Source: Bathymodiolus brooksi methanotrophic gill symbiont
Lineage (GTDB): Bacteria > Pseudomonadota > Gammaproteobacteria > Methylococcales > Methylomonadaceae
Direction: 5' to 3'
DNA length: 34,826 nucleotides
Assembly (NCBI GenBank): GCA_020996635.1
Contig: JAJJBE010000027.1
Span: 1 to 34,826 of the forward strand
Under the pieces are notes generated by a model that was not told the origin of the DNA, did not search any database, and worked only from the letters and a program-made list of their open reading frames with translations. Below are positions 17,360-25,596 of the stretch, one piece after another (within the stretch, counting starts at the first letter, position 1; each line of letters begins with the position of its first letter). The position numbers and the translations under genes are program-made.

Positions 17360-17698
17360 TCAGAATTTTACTCTTAGACCATGATGGTTTTTTTTTACTA
17401 ATTGATAAACATAGCTTCTTGTAACACCATATTTTTCAGCAATCTCAGTTTTCTTCATTCCATTATTAAAATCAACTTTCATCTCTTGCATTTGTTCATT
17501 CGTTAAAGATGATTTACGTCCTTTATATTTCCCTTTAGCTTTTGCAATAGCAATTCCTTCCCGTTGGCGTTCTAACATTATAGAGCGTTCAAACTGTGCA
17601 AATGCGCCCAACATTGTAAGCATTAACTCATTCATTGGGTTCTTATCATTCCCATCAAACATTAGGTTTTCTTTATGAAACTTTACTGATTTCCCGTA
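17360..17698 (-). pseudogene. Serine recombinase (resolvase family), C-terminal relic
   Basis: Encodes the C-terminal part of a Tn3-resolvase/DNA-invertase-type serine recombinase. The reading frame contains KSVKFHKENLMFDG, then NELMLTMLGAFAQFERSIM, the long E-helix ERQREGIAIAKAKGKYKGR, and a helix-turn-helix ending TEIAEKYGVTRSYVYQLV. The N-terminal catalytic domain with the nucleophilic serine is absent, so it cannot be active alone. An internal ATG at 17662 gives a 100-residue open frame, but homology continues upstream of it to about 17698, where it abuts the broken 3' end of the nitrite-transporter gene. This looks like a remnant of a mobile element. Confidence 0.82.
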
Positions 17699-18260
17699 GC
17701 AGAGGTAGAAATCATAGCGCCAACTACTCCCATAGAAACCATCCAGTTACATAGCATGCCACTGATAAAAATAGTAAACCAACCCCGGTACCGTGAATTT
17801 TGTAACCTAAGGTTCTGGCTTCACCTATGCTACCCACTTTTTCAGCAATCACACCACCATCGGTGTTATAGCCAATGGTTAAAATAAAAGACATCATAAA
17901 GGCAACGGCTAATGCGCCTGCAAGGTTACCAAGAAAAACTAGCCCCCAGTTTCTTAATACTTGGTTGATAGTTACGCCCGGTCTTTTATCTAGCCATGCG
18001 AGGGGTACTAAGGTGAAAACACCGGTTAATAAATCAAATTTCATTAAATAAAGCATAATGAAACCAATAGGGAAAAGTACTGCCCCTAATAGTGGTGATC
18101 CAGTTTTAACGGCAACAGTAATTGCAAAAATAGCGGCAAGTGCGAGTGTTGCTCCAGCCATAAAAGCACGGATTAAAGTATCTTTGTTGGACATGTAAAC
18201 TTTGGCTTCACCCGCGCCAACCATTTTGGTTACAAATTCAGTGGGTTCTAAATAGGACAT
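17691..18260 (-). pseudogene. Formate/nitrite transporter family gene, frameshifted and 3'-truncated
   Basis: Member of the FNT (FocA/NirC) family of pentameric formate/nitrite channels. The intact 5' part encodes helices from LIRAFMAGATLALAAIFA to IHGTGVGLLFL. The annotated-looking frame then ends at a TAG near 17724 after unrelated residues (CYVTGWFLWE). A second frame takes over with GMLCNWMVSMGVVGAM, which is the family's next helix, so there is a frameshift near 17753-17762. That frame reaches only STSATG before it stops, losing the last helix. The lost part coincides with the junction to the recombinase relic. It is probably non-functional unless the frameshift is an assembly error. In the nir cluster its role would have been nitrite uptake. 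Confidence 0.8.
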
Positions 18261-18341
18261 AAATAATTCTCTTTATAATAGTAAAAGTTATTAGTGGGGT
18301 AGCTAAACTATGTAGATAATTTAGTGATAGCGGCTATAAAA

Positions 18342-19265
18342 TTAAAGTTCAGGGATAAACATGGTTCCTTCTGATGCTTTAACAGCCTCACCACCAACAC
18401 GGATGGTTAAAGTATCTTCACCTTTATGATCCATCTCCATATTCAGTACACTACGGCGGACTTTTTCATCGCCACGTTCAACAGCAAAAGTGTAGGTTCC
18501 TTTTTGCATGTGATCGAAGGAACAGAGGAAGGCCGCTAAGGTAGGTATCGCAGACCCAACGGGCGGGTCTTCATGTAAACCAATATTTGGGCCAAGTAAG
18601 CGCACGGCAAAATCAGAATCTTGAGCGGGTGTTTTTGGGGAAACTAATAAAATTTCTTCAGCTGCCGTTTGTGGTGCGATAGATTGGCTCCATGCGGCTA
18701 AATTAAATTTCGCATCACGAATGGTTTCATGATAAAAAGTTGGCACAACTAAATAAGGAATACCACAAGAAACAAGGCGTGCAGAGTATTTTTTATTATC
18801 AATATAAGCTGCATCAATACCTAAGAAACTTGCCAATTCAGTTTCTGTTGGAGTGAAATAATCAACAATAGGTGAAACAGTACGTGAATACTGAACAAAG
18901 TTAGCCTGTCCATTAGTACAGCTTACATTCGCTTGAATACTAGCTTTATTTTGGTGCAAATTAACTTGCGTATGGTCTTTATTGTTTAGGTCTAAGTAAC
19001 CACAGTTAGCTAAAATATAAGCAGCTGCAATGACTGGATGGCCGGCAACATCAATTTCACCGGCAGGAGAAAATATTTTCATTTGCAAATCATTTTCTAT
19101 GTCTGCATTTTTAAACAAAAAAACAGTTTCTGTTAAGTTTAGTTCACGAGCAACTAAGGTCATTTGTTCTTTACTTAGCCCATCAGCTTTAGGAAAGACG
19201 GCAACTTGCGCACCGTTAAAAACCTTTTTGGTAAATACATCGGCAATATAATAGTTGTAGTTCAT
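18342..19265 (-). CDS. PhzF family protein (isomerase/epimerase fold)
   Basis: A 307-residue cytosolic protein of the PhzF/DapF-like fold. Recognisable parts are YYIADVFTKKVFNGAQVAVF at the N-terminus, ELNLTETVFL with the glutamate matching PhzF E45, FSPAGEIDVAGHPVIAAAY with a histidine in the H74 position, and LGPNIGLHEDPPVGSA with the acid of the second half. Both pseudo-symmetric halves are present. The reaction is unknown; only PhzF of phenazine synthesis is well characterised and no phz genes are here. The start lies 4 bases after the nirD stop, so it is co-transcribed with nirBD. Any link to nitrite assimilation is inference from position. Confidence 0.85.
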   Translation of the reverse strand: MNYNYYIADVFTKKVFNGAQVAVFPKADGLSKEQMTLVARELNLTETVFLFKNADIENDLQMKIFSPAGEIDVAGHPVIAAAYILANCGYLDLNNKDHTQVNLHQNKASIQANVSCTNGQANFVQYSRTVSPIVDYFTPTETELASFLGIDAAYIDNKKYSARLVSCGIPYLVVPTFYHETIRDAKFNLAAWSQSIAPQTAAEEILLVSPKTPAQDSDFAVRLLGPNIGLHEDPPVGSAIPTLAAFLCSFDHMQKGTYTFAVERGDEKVRRSVLNMEMDHKGEDTLTIRVGGEAVKASEGTMFIPEL

Positions 19266-19269
19266 ATTC

Positions 19270-19602
19270 TTAACCTTCCAAGCTAATTTCTACGCGATTA
19301 TTCTCTATACGAATTGCGTAGGTGTCATTTTTAACAGATTCATCTTCAAAACATTGGCCTGTTTCTAGGCTAAAATGCTGTTTATAAAGTGGGGATGAGA
19401 CCATTGCTTCGCCTTTAATATCACCCACTAGCCCTCGTGATAAAACGTGAACTTTACCAAATGGGTCGTAGTTGTCGATAGCGTAAATTTTATTGCCTAT
19501 TGGCATGTAGAAGATAGCAATTTGCTTGCCTTCAACTAAAGCACAAACACCTGAATCAGCCTGTAAATCTGATGTTGCGCAAATATCAATCCATTTACTC
19601 AT
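19270..19602 (-). CDS. nirD: Nitrite reductase (NADH) small subunit
   Basis: NirD is the small partner of assimilatory NADH nitrite reductase. The 110-residue protein has the Rieske-like fold (MSKWIDICATSDLQADSGVCALVEGKQIAIF, AIDNYDPFGKVHVLSRGLVGD, VSSPLYKQHFSLETGQC) but lacks the CxH...CxxH cluster ligands, as in E. coli NirD, so it carries no [2Fe-2S] centre. Its ATG overlaps the nirB stop by one base (TAATG), indicating tight coupling. Confidence 0.94.
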   Translation of the reverse strand: MSKWIDICATSDLQADSGVCALVEGKQIAIFYMPIGNKIYAIDNYDPFGKVHVLSRGLVGDIKGEAMVSSPLYKQHFSLETGQCFEDESVKNDTYAIRIENNRVEISLEG

Positions 19603-22139
19603 TAGACTTCCTCCGTTAAAGCAAAGTGTTGTTTTTCTTGTTCATTGGCAGGGCGAATTTGTCCGCGCTCTTCAACAAAAACAATATTGTCATCGGTTTC
19701 ATCACTATTAACAAAAGAACGGAAACGTTTTAGTTTCTCTTCATCTTCAATGGTGGTTTTCCACTCACATTGGTAAGTATCAACCACATTTTGCATGTGC
19801 GTTTCTAAGTCATCACAGATCTCTAGCTTGTCATCAATAACCACAGATTTTAAATAATCTAAACCACCTTCCATATTTTCCATCCAAACAGATGTACGTT
19901 GCAAGCGATCAGCAGTACGTATATAAAAGGCCAGTACGCGGTCGATATATTTAATTAAAGTTTCTTTGTCTAAATCCGTTGCAAATAAGTCTGCATGGCG
20001 AGGTTTCATACCACCGTTACCACAAACATAAAGATTCCAGCCGCCTTCGGTTACGATAATACCGATGTCTTTCCCTTGTGCTTCGGCACATTCACGAGTA
20101 CAACCAGAAACTGCAAATTTAATTTTGTGTGGAGAGCGTAGGCCTTTGTAGCGATTTTCTAATTGAACGGCGAGTCCAACACTGTCATCAACACCAAAGC
20201 GACACCACATGCTACCGACACAAGATTTAACCGTGCGTAAGGATTTTCCGTAAGCATGGCCAGATTCAAAACCTGCATCAATTAATTCTTTCCAAATAGG
20301 AGGTAATTGATCTAAACGGGCACCGAATAAATCAACTCGCTGCCCACCAGTCACTTTAGTATATAACTTATATTTTTTGGCAATTTGGCCTATGGCAATC
20401 AAACCCTCTGGCGTGACTTCGCCACCTGTCATTCTTGGTACAACAGAATAGGTGCCATCTTTTTGCATATTGGCAAGAAAGGTGTCATTGGTATCTTGTA
20501 CGCTCATTTGGTCGTCACTTAATACATACTCATTCCAGTATGATGCAAGGATAGATCCAATGGCTTGACGGCAAACCTCACAGCCTCGACCTTGGCCGTG
20601 TTGATTTAAAAAATCATTAAATGTTTTGACTTTATTAACCATCATCAAGTTATATAAGTCTTGGCGAGTATAGGAAAAATGTTCACACAAGTCAGTATTA
20701 ACTTCAAAACCTGATTTTTCTAGTTCAGAATCTAAAACAGATTTTAAAAGAGCCGTACAGCCACCACAGCCTGTAGCCGCTTTAGTATCGTCTTTTAATG
20801 CGGCCATGGAATGACAGCCAGCTTCAACCGATGAGCAAATTTGACCTTTAGTGACATCAAAGCAAGAGCATATTTGTGCCGAAGCAGGCAGGGCATCAGG
20901 ACCTAAAGCAACAGATTGATCGGATCGGGAAGGGATAATTAAACTATCAGGATGCTCAGGTAAGTCGATAGCATTGAGGTAGTATTGAGAGAGTACTCCA
21001 TAGCCAGAAGCATCACCCACTAAGACAGCACCTAATAATTGCTTTTTATCTGCGCTAACGACTAAGCTTTTGTAGATTTCATCTGCACCATTTTGGTAGG
21101 TGTAAACTAATGAGCCTGCTGTATTGGCATGAGCATCACCAATGCTTGCTACATCAACACCATTAAGTTTAAGTTTAGTGCTCATATCCGCACCTGCAAA
21201 ACTTGCTTCTTTACCGGCTAAGTCAGAAACAACAACGCGCGCCATATTGTAACCAGGCGCAACTAAGCCAAAGGATTCACCTTTCCAAACAGCACACTCT
21301 CCAATAGCGTAAATATAAGGATCGGATGTTTTGCATTGGTCATTAATTACAATTCCACCGCGAGTACCTACTTCAATACCACTGATACGTGCAATTTCAT
21401 CACGCGGGCGTATACCCGCAGAAAATAAAATAATATCTGTTTCTAATGAGGTTCCGTCGGCAAACTCCATTCTGTGTTTACATTCAGAGCCATCAACAAT
21501 TTTTCGAGTGTTTTTACTAGGTAAAACAGAAATATCTAAAGCTTCAATTTTAGAGGCCAGCATGTCGGCACCTCCGGTATCTAATTGAGCAGACATTAAG
21601 CGAGCTGAAAACTGAACAACATTGGTTTTAAGATTTAAGTCTTTAAGTGCTTTAGCGGCTTCTAAACCTAATAATCCACCACCAACAACGGCGCCAATTT
21701 TGGCTGTTTTAGCAGCTTCTGTGAGTGCTTCTAAATCTTCAATAGTTCGATAAACAAAGCAGTTTTCACGGTCGTGACCTTCAATAGGGGGGACAAATGC
21801 GTATGACCCTGTTGCTAAGATGAGTTTATCGTAACTAATGGCGACGCCTTTAGCGGATGTGACAAATTTATTGGTTTTATCGATAGAAACCGCTTTATCA
21901 CCAATATGTATTTTAATATTGTTGGTTTCAAAAAAATCATCTGAGACCAGCGATAAGTCTTCTGCGGTTTTACCTGAAAAGAATTCTGTTAAATGTACGC
22001 GGTCATAAGCAGCGCGTTCTTCTTCACAGAAAGTGACAATCTCATAGTCATTTTTAATATCACTAGCAACAAGGTTTTCTAAGAAGTTATGTCCTACCAT
22101 GCCGTTACCGATAACAACCAGGGTTTGCTTTTTGCTCAT
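19602..22139 (-). CDS. nirB: Nitrite reductase (NADH) large subunit
   Basis: Large catalytic subunit that reduces nitrite to ammonium with NAD(P)H using FAD, [2Fe-2S], [4Fe-4S] and siroheme. In order: an FAD-binding domain (GNGMVG at 11-16), an NAD-binding GGGLLG motif near residue 155, a BFD-like iron-sulfur domain (CSCFDVTKGQ, CGGC), a second CEVCRQ block, a ferredoxin half-domain, and a siroheme/4Fe4S domain with CVGSMWCRFG and SGCTRECAEAQGKDIG. All cluster cysteines are seen. Length 845 is normal. It is probably the first gene of the nirB-nirD-phzF-transporter operon; GAGGATAAC precedes the ATG, and a TATAAT (minus strand, 22186-22191) is a possible -10 without a clear -35. Confidence 0.97.
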   Translation of the reverse strand: MSKKQTLVVIGNGMVGHNFLENLVASDIKNDYEIVTFCEEERAAYDRVHLTEFFSGKTAEDLSLVSDDFFETNNIKIHIGDKAVSIDKTNKFVTSAKGVAISYDKLILATGSYAFVPPIEGHDRENCFVYRTIEDLEALTEAAKTAKIGAVVGGGLLGLEAAKALKDLNLKTNVVQFSARLMSAQLDTGGADMLASKIEALDISVLPSKNTRKIVDGSECKHRMEFADGTSLETDIILFSAGIRPRDEIARISGIEVGTRGGIVINDQCKTSDPYIYAIGECAVWKGESFGLVAPGYNMARVVVSDLAGKEASFAGADMSTKLKLNGVDVASIGDAHANTAGSLVYTYQNGADEIYKSLVVSADKKQLLGAVLVGDASGYGVLSQYYLNAIDLPEHPDSLIIPSRSDQSVALGPDALPASAQICSCFDVTKGQICSSVEAGCHSMAALKDDTKAATGCGGCTALLKSVLDSELEKSGFEVNTDLCEHFSYTRQDLYNLMMVNKVKTFNDFLNQHGQGRGCEVCRQAIGSILASYWNEYVLSDDQMSVQDTNDTFLANMQKDGTYSVVPRMTGGEVTPEGLIAIGQIAKKYKLYTKVTGGQRVDLFGARLDQLPPIWKELIDAGFESGHAYGKSLRTVKSCVGSMWCRFGVDDSVGLAVQLENRYKGLRSPHKIKFAVSGCTRECAEAQGKDIGIIVTEGGWNLYVCGNGGMKPRHADLFATDLDKETLIKYIDRVLAFYIRTADRLQRTSVWMENMEGGLDYLKSVVIDDKLEICDDLETHMQNVVDTYQCEWKTTIEDEEKLKRFRSFVNSDETDDNIVFVEERGQIRPANEQEKQHFALTEEV

Positions 22140-22436
22140 GTTATCCTCTGTTTAAACAAATCTAATTAATAAGACTTAAGCAAGTATTATACCATGTTGA
22201 ATATGGTGTTAATGTGCGTGCCTTACTAATGTTTTTATTATTGGTTTTAGTGTAACTAATTGAAGATAATGGCTTATATTATGTAATGCTATAAATCAGT
22301 GCGGAGCAAACGATTTTGATAATTGGAATTTAGTTATTATGGGCTAAAGTGGTGCGATATAAAAACAGAAGTGGTGCATGATTAAACGATAGCAATGGAA
22401 ACTGCTGAAGAGAAGGGTGAATCTGAAGCTTTTAAA
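22140..22436. other. Upstream region of the nirB operon, no gene seen
   Basis: About 300 bases between nirB and the porin terminator. Apart from the weak -10 candidate noted for nirB, I see no RNA gene, repeat of the families found elsewhere, or convincing operator. Nitrogen or nitrite control sites would be expected here but I cannot point to one. Confidence 0.4.
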
Positions 22437-22466
22437 TACCGCAAAAATATCACTATTTTTGCGGTA
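22437..22466 (-). terminator. Hairpin terminator after the porin gene
   Basis: A 13-bp perfect stem (TACCGCAAAAATA/TATTTTTGCGGTA) with a 4-base loop, 17 bases after the porin stop on the minus strand. The following minus-strand sequence is moderately T-rich. Confidence 0.7.
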
Positions 22467-22482
22467 AGTATGAGTGGTGTAA

Positions 22483-23763
22483 TTAGAAGCTTACATTGCC
22501 TTGTAACCAAAATTTGTTAACATCTTTGTTAAATTTTGCTAAACCATTTGTTTCATTCGCATCATAATAAGCATATTTAGCTAATAATGAATAATGTTTA
22601 CCGAATTTTTTAGTGATTAGGAAATCATATTCATTTCCGTAATCTATACTATTAGTTGAGCTTTTAAAGTTATGGTAAACAAAAGCCAGTTTGGTACCTA
22701 ATAATTTTGTTGATAAAGTGGCATTGACATCTCTAACGCCATCTACTGGGGTAGCTAAAAACAAGTCAGCCCAACCTTGGAATTTATGGTTAGTTCCAAA
22801 AGGGGTTTGAAAGCTATTGGTACCGTTGCCACCTAGTTCTTCGATGGCTGCTTTAGCTGTGATATTAAAAGCTGTCGCACCTAACATAAGGTTATAGCGG
22901 TTTAAATTAAAACTATTTGGATTGTTTTTATAAGCACCCTGGTAACTGTACTCTCCATGATAGTGTAGTTTTACTAATTTAGTGATTTTGGGTGATCCAG
23001 AAACAGAAAAACCGTAGGTTTGTGCTGATCTTCCGGTTTGGCCTGTATCGTAATCAGTAAGCCAATATCCATAAGCAGTAATTTTTGCAAAGTCTTTAAT
23101 TGTATAGCTCGCGTTTGCAAAAGGGAGTTTCACTGTATCGTCAATAGACAAAACATTTTTAACTTGGCCGATATAACCCGCTTGTAAGGTTAGGTTGTCA
23201 AAAAAGTTACTGGTGATTAATGCGGAATCATAAGTTTGCTCCATTTGACGCCAGCCGACATTACCAATAAACCGAGAGTCATCAACAATAATTCTTTGAC
23301 GCCCCCCTTTAAATTCTGTGTTGAATATTTTGTATTTTAACCAACCTTGGTTGAATTCACTTTGCTGTGGATCGGCAACGACATCACGGTTAGGATCGCC
23401 AAGCCAGTCACCTGCAGGAACACGATAATCACGTTGCATGGCTAAGTTACCTTCATATTCAGCAAAGGCTTGTAAGCCATGAAATTCAGGCGTTAAATAA
23501 CCAAGGCGAAAACGGATAGTATTCGCATGAGCGGTTTCTTTACCACTATTTTCTACATCCGCTAACTCATACCGGTAACGCATATCTAAGTTGATTTTTC
23601 CGTATTTTGCATCATCTTGGCCTAATTTAAAGGCTTTCTCGATAGGCTTATCAAATTCATAAGCGAGAGCGGGTTGAGTACTGATACAGGCAAGAATTGC
23701 ACTAGCCAAAACTGATTTAATTAAACCCGTTGAAGTCAAAGAGTTTTTTTTATGTAAATACAT
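22483..23763 (-). CDS. Outer-membrane porin, alginate-export (AlgE-like) family
   Basis: A 426-residue beta-barrel protein. A signal peptide (about residues 1-34, ending QPALA) is followed by alternating aromatic and polar strands, with RYRYELADVENSG and HANTIRFRLGYLTPEFHGLQAFAEYEG in the pattern of the alginate-export domain. It contains GRQRIIVDDSRFIGNVGWRQMEQTYDS, a very characteristic block of this porin family. The C-terminus ends in phenylalanine (VSF), as needed for barrel assembly. Such porins are abundant in gammaproteobacteria without alginate synthesis, so the solute is unknown. It lies upstream of nirB in the same direction but with its own terminator, so a role in nitrite or nitrate passage is only a guess. 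Confidence 0.85.
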   Translation of the reverse strand: MYLHKKNSLTSTGLIKSVLASAILACISTQPALAYEFDKPIEKAFKLGQDDAKYGKINLDMRYRYELADVENSGKETAHANTIRFRLGYLTPEFHGLQAFAEYEGNLAMQRDYRVPAGDWLGDPNRDVVADPQQSEFNQGWLKYKIFNTEFKGGRQRIIVDDSRFIGNVGWRQMEQTYDSALITSNFFDNLTLQAGYIGQVKNVLSIDDTVKLPFANASYTIKDFAKITAYGYWLTDYDTGQTGRSAQTYGFSVSGSPKITKLVKLHYHGEYSYQGAYKNNPNSFNLNRYNLMLGATAFNITAKAAIEELGGNGTNSFQTPFGTNHKFQGWADLFLATPVDGVRDVNATLSTKLLGTKLAFVYHNFKSSTNSIDYGNEYDFLITKKFGKHYSLLAKYAYYDANETNGLAKFNKDVNKFWLQGNVSF

Positions 23764-23951
23764 TAGGTAGTTCTCCTAAGTTAATAATAATATAGAGATA
23801 AATTTATCTTAATAGTAGGATATTCCTTTATTGCTTGGTAGTCCAGTATGAAATGAGCTAAATGGCTTAAAAGTATGCTTAGGTCACATAATTATTGAAT
23901 GCAATAGCTTTAAAGGGGGATATTAAAATTAGAGGGAAAATATATACCTAA

Positions 23952-24112
23952 GGAACGTGCACGGAATAACATCCCGAAGTTATAACGCAGGATTTTTGTG
24001 CCAGGAAGGTTGCTCTCATGAGGCGCATAGTTATTCTACGCAACGAATGAGAGCCGCCTTCCTAGTGCAAAAAGACTAGTTAGAAATCGGGAGATTGTTT
24101 CGTGCACGTTCC
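23952..24112. repeat. GGAACGTGCACG-type miniature element inside a TATACCC-type terminus
   Basis: 161 bp bounded by inverted repeats GGAACGTGCACG and CGTGCACGTTCC and flanked on both sides by TAA (23949-23951, 24113-24115). The interior folds into a long hairpin (AGGAAGG...CCTTCCT with CTCTCAT/ATGAGAG). The flanks read TATACCTAA on the left and TAAGCTACCTGAAGATG on the right, which together rebuild the left terminus of the TATACCC family; this element therefore seems to have inserted there. A sister copy is at 29604-29719. Confidence 0.8.
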
Positions 24113-24141
24113 TAAGCTACCTGAAGATGCTTATTTCTCAC

Positions 24142-24220
24142 CTCGTCATCCCCGTATGTTTTTATCGGATATCTTGTTGTATGACATAGATTTCCGATAA
24201 AAGACTTCGGGAGTGACAAG
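24142..24220. repeat. Palindromic element, CTCGTCATCCCC type
   Basis: The two ends are inverted repeats: CTCGTCATCCCCGTATGTTT at the left and the CCGATAAAAGACTTCGGGAG unit with TGACAAG at the right. The right half is the short unit also seen near 4884 and 13614, suggesting those are half-copies of this element. No coding potential. Confidence 0.65.
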
Positions 24221-24240
24221 TAGGGGAGCTTTAAGTGGTC

Positions 24241-24379
24241 TATACCCAAAATAAATGAAGATGCGTGATTTTAACTAAATGGAACAGCGATCTTTAGCCG
24301 CTGCAATCGCATATCAAGGTATTCTGCGACTAAAGATTACAGTTCCATTAAGCAAGCACCTTCAAGTAGCTTGGGTATA
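24241..24379 (+). repeat. TATACCC-type miniature inverted-repeat element, complete copy
   Basis: 139 bp, same structure as 7035-7172 with only scattered substitutions, for example CAGCGATCTTTAGCCGCTG in the core hairpin. Left end TATACCCAAAATAAATGAAG, right end CTTCAAGTAGCTTGGGTATA. It completes the block of repeats that fills most of 23764-24440; no gene is seen in that gap. Confidence 0.85.
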
Positions 24380-24440
24380 GATGTAGACAGAAGGTAAGCT
24401 CAAATCTTGAAACAATAATTAAAGAGTACTTCGGTGGTGA

Positions 24441-25313
24441 TTACATTTTTTCGCGTAATTTTAAAAAACGTTGATAACGAGCTGTTGTAATTTCACCCGT
24501 TGCAACGGCTTCACGCACTGCGCAGCCTTTATCTTTATCATGTTTACAATCGTTAAATTGACATAAATCGATGTAGCTCTGGAATTCTCTAAAGCCATGT
24601 GCTAATTGGTTTTCAGAGATGCCAGCTAGACCAAAGATAGCAACACCAGGGCTATCAATTAAATCTCCGCCTTCAGGTAAATGATAAAGTGTTGCAGCAG
24701 TGGTTGTGTGTCTACCGTGTTTAGTAGTTGCAGAAACTGTATTGGTTTTAAGCTCTTTATCGGGTAGCAGGGCATTAGTTAAAGAAGATTTTCCTACACC
24801 TGATTGCCCTGTGAAAATACTGATTTTTTGTACTAGAAGAGACCTTAATTCTTTGATGCCATTATTGTTGGTAGCGCTGACTCGTAATAATGGATAACCA
24901 AGGCTCTGGTAGTTTAGTAATTCTTTTTCTATGATATCAGAGTGGGCTAAGTCTGATTTGTTATAGACTAAAAGGGGAGTAATATTTCTGTTTTCACAAA
25001 TAGCAAGGTACTGGTCAATTAATAAAAAATCACAAAAAGGTTCTAAAGCAAAGACTACAAAAACTTGGTCTATATTAGTGGCGACGGTGCGAGTTTTTGC
25101 GCCTTTACTCGGCCGCTCTAAAATAGATTTTCTAGGGAGTAATTCTTCTATGCGGCCTTGATCTTTAGCGACAATGGTGAATTTTACTTTATCGCCCGCA
25201 GCGAGAGTGGCAACTTTCCGTAAGCTTTGGCAAAGATATATATGTTGCTCAAACTCAACGGTCGCGCCTTTGCCTACATTTGAAATAACTAGTCCTGTTA
25301 GTACTTCTGTCAT
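24441..25313 (-). CDS. rsgA: Ribosome small subunit-dependent GTPase RsgA
   Basis: RsgA (YjeQ) is a circularly permuted GTPase in late 30S maturation. The 290-residue protein has an N-terminal OB-fold (about 1-70), then GTPase motifs in permuted order: NKSD (118-121), G1 GQSGVGKS (169-176) and DSPG (220-223). A C-terminal zinc-binding segment contains CQFNDCKHDKDKGC, giving the expected Cys/His ligands. It is near orn, its common gammaproteobacterial neighbour, with an M48 protease gene between. Confidence 0.96.
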   Translation of the reverse strand: MTEVLTGLVISNVGKGATVEFEQHIYLCQSLRKVATLAAGDKVKFTIVAKDQGRIEELLPRKSILERPSKGAKTRTVATNIDQVFVVFALEPFCDFLLIDQYLAICENRNITPLLVYNKSDLAHSDIIEKELLNYQSLGYPLLRVSATNNNGIKELRSLLVQKISIFTGQSGVGKSSLTNALLPDKELKTNTVSATTKHGRHTTTAATLYHLPEGGDLIDSPGVAIFGLAGISENQLAHGFREFQSYIDLCQFNDCKHDKDKGCAVREAVATGEITTARYQRFLKLREKM

Positions 25314-25340
25314 ATTATGAGGTCGTTTGTAGATAGTGGG

Positions 25341-25557
25341 TCACTGCCATTAAGTTAAGGAATATTACTTAAATAACAAAATGTTACAACGTAGGCTGGG
25401 TTAGATTTTTTTGCGATAGCAATAAAAACTTAACCCAGCATTTAAAAGAACACCTAAAGTCTGGGTTACGTTATCTGCGCTACGCTTAGATAAGCTACCC
25501 CAGCTTACGGTAACTTATTATTTGTAAATACATTATGCCTTAACTTAATGGCAGTGA
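25341..25557. repeat. 217-bp element with exact 20-bp terminal inverted repeats
   Basis: The ends TCACTGCCATTAAGTTAAGG (25341-25360) and CCTTAACTTAATGGCAGTGA (25538-25557) are perfect reverse complements. Inside are two further hairpins, GCTGGGTTA/TAACCCAGC around 25395-25440 and a longer CTGGGTTA...CCCAG structure around 25462-25503. No open frame long enough for a transposase. It lies between rsgA and the M48 protease gene. Confidence 0.85.
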
Positions 25558-25596
25558 GGTAATGAGGGGATATAGATCCCCCCATAAACGTAAAAA

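Noticed and set aside
17360-17662. A 100-residue open frame as a complete recombinase gene
   Set aside because: Family similarity continues upstream of its ATG and the catalytic domain is absent, so it is a fragment.
23940-24380. CRISPR array
   Set aside because: The repeats are inverted, of different families and unevenly spaced, with no direct-repeat/spacer periodicity.
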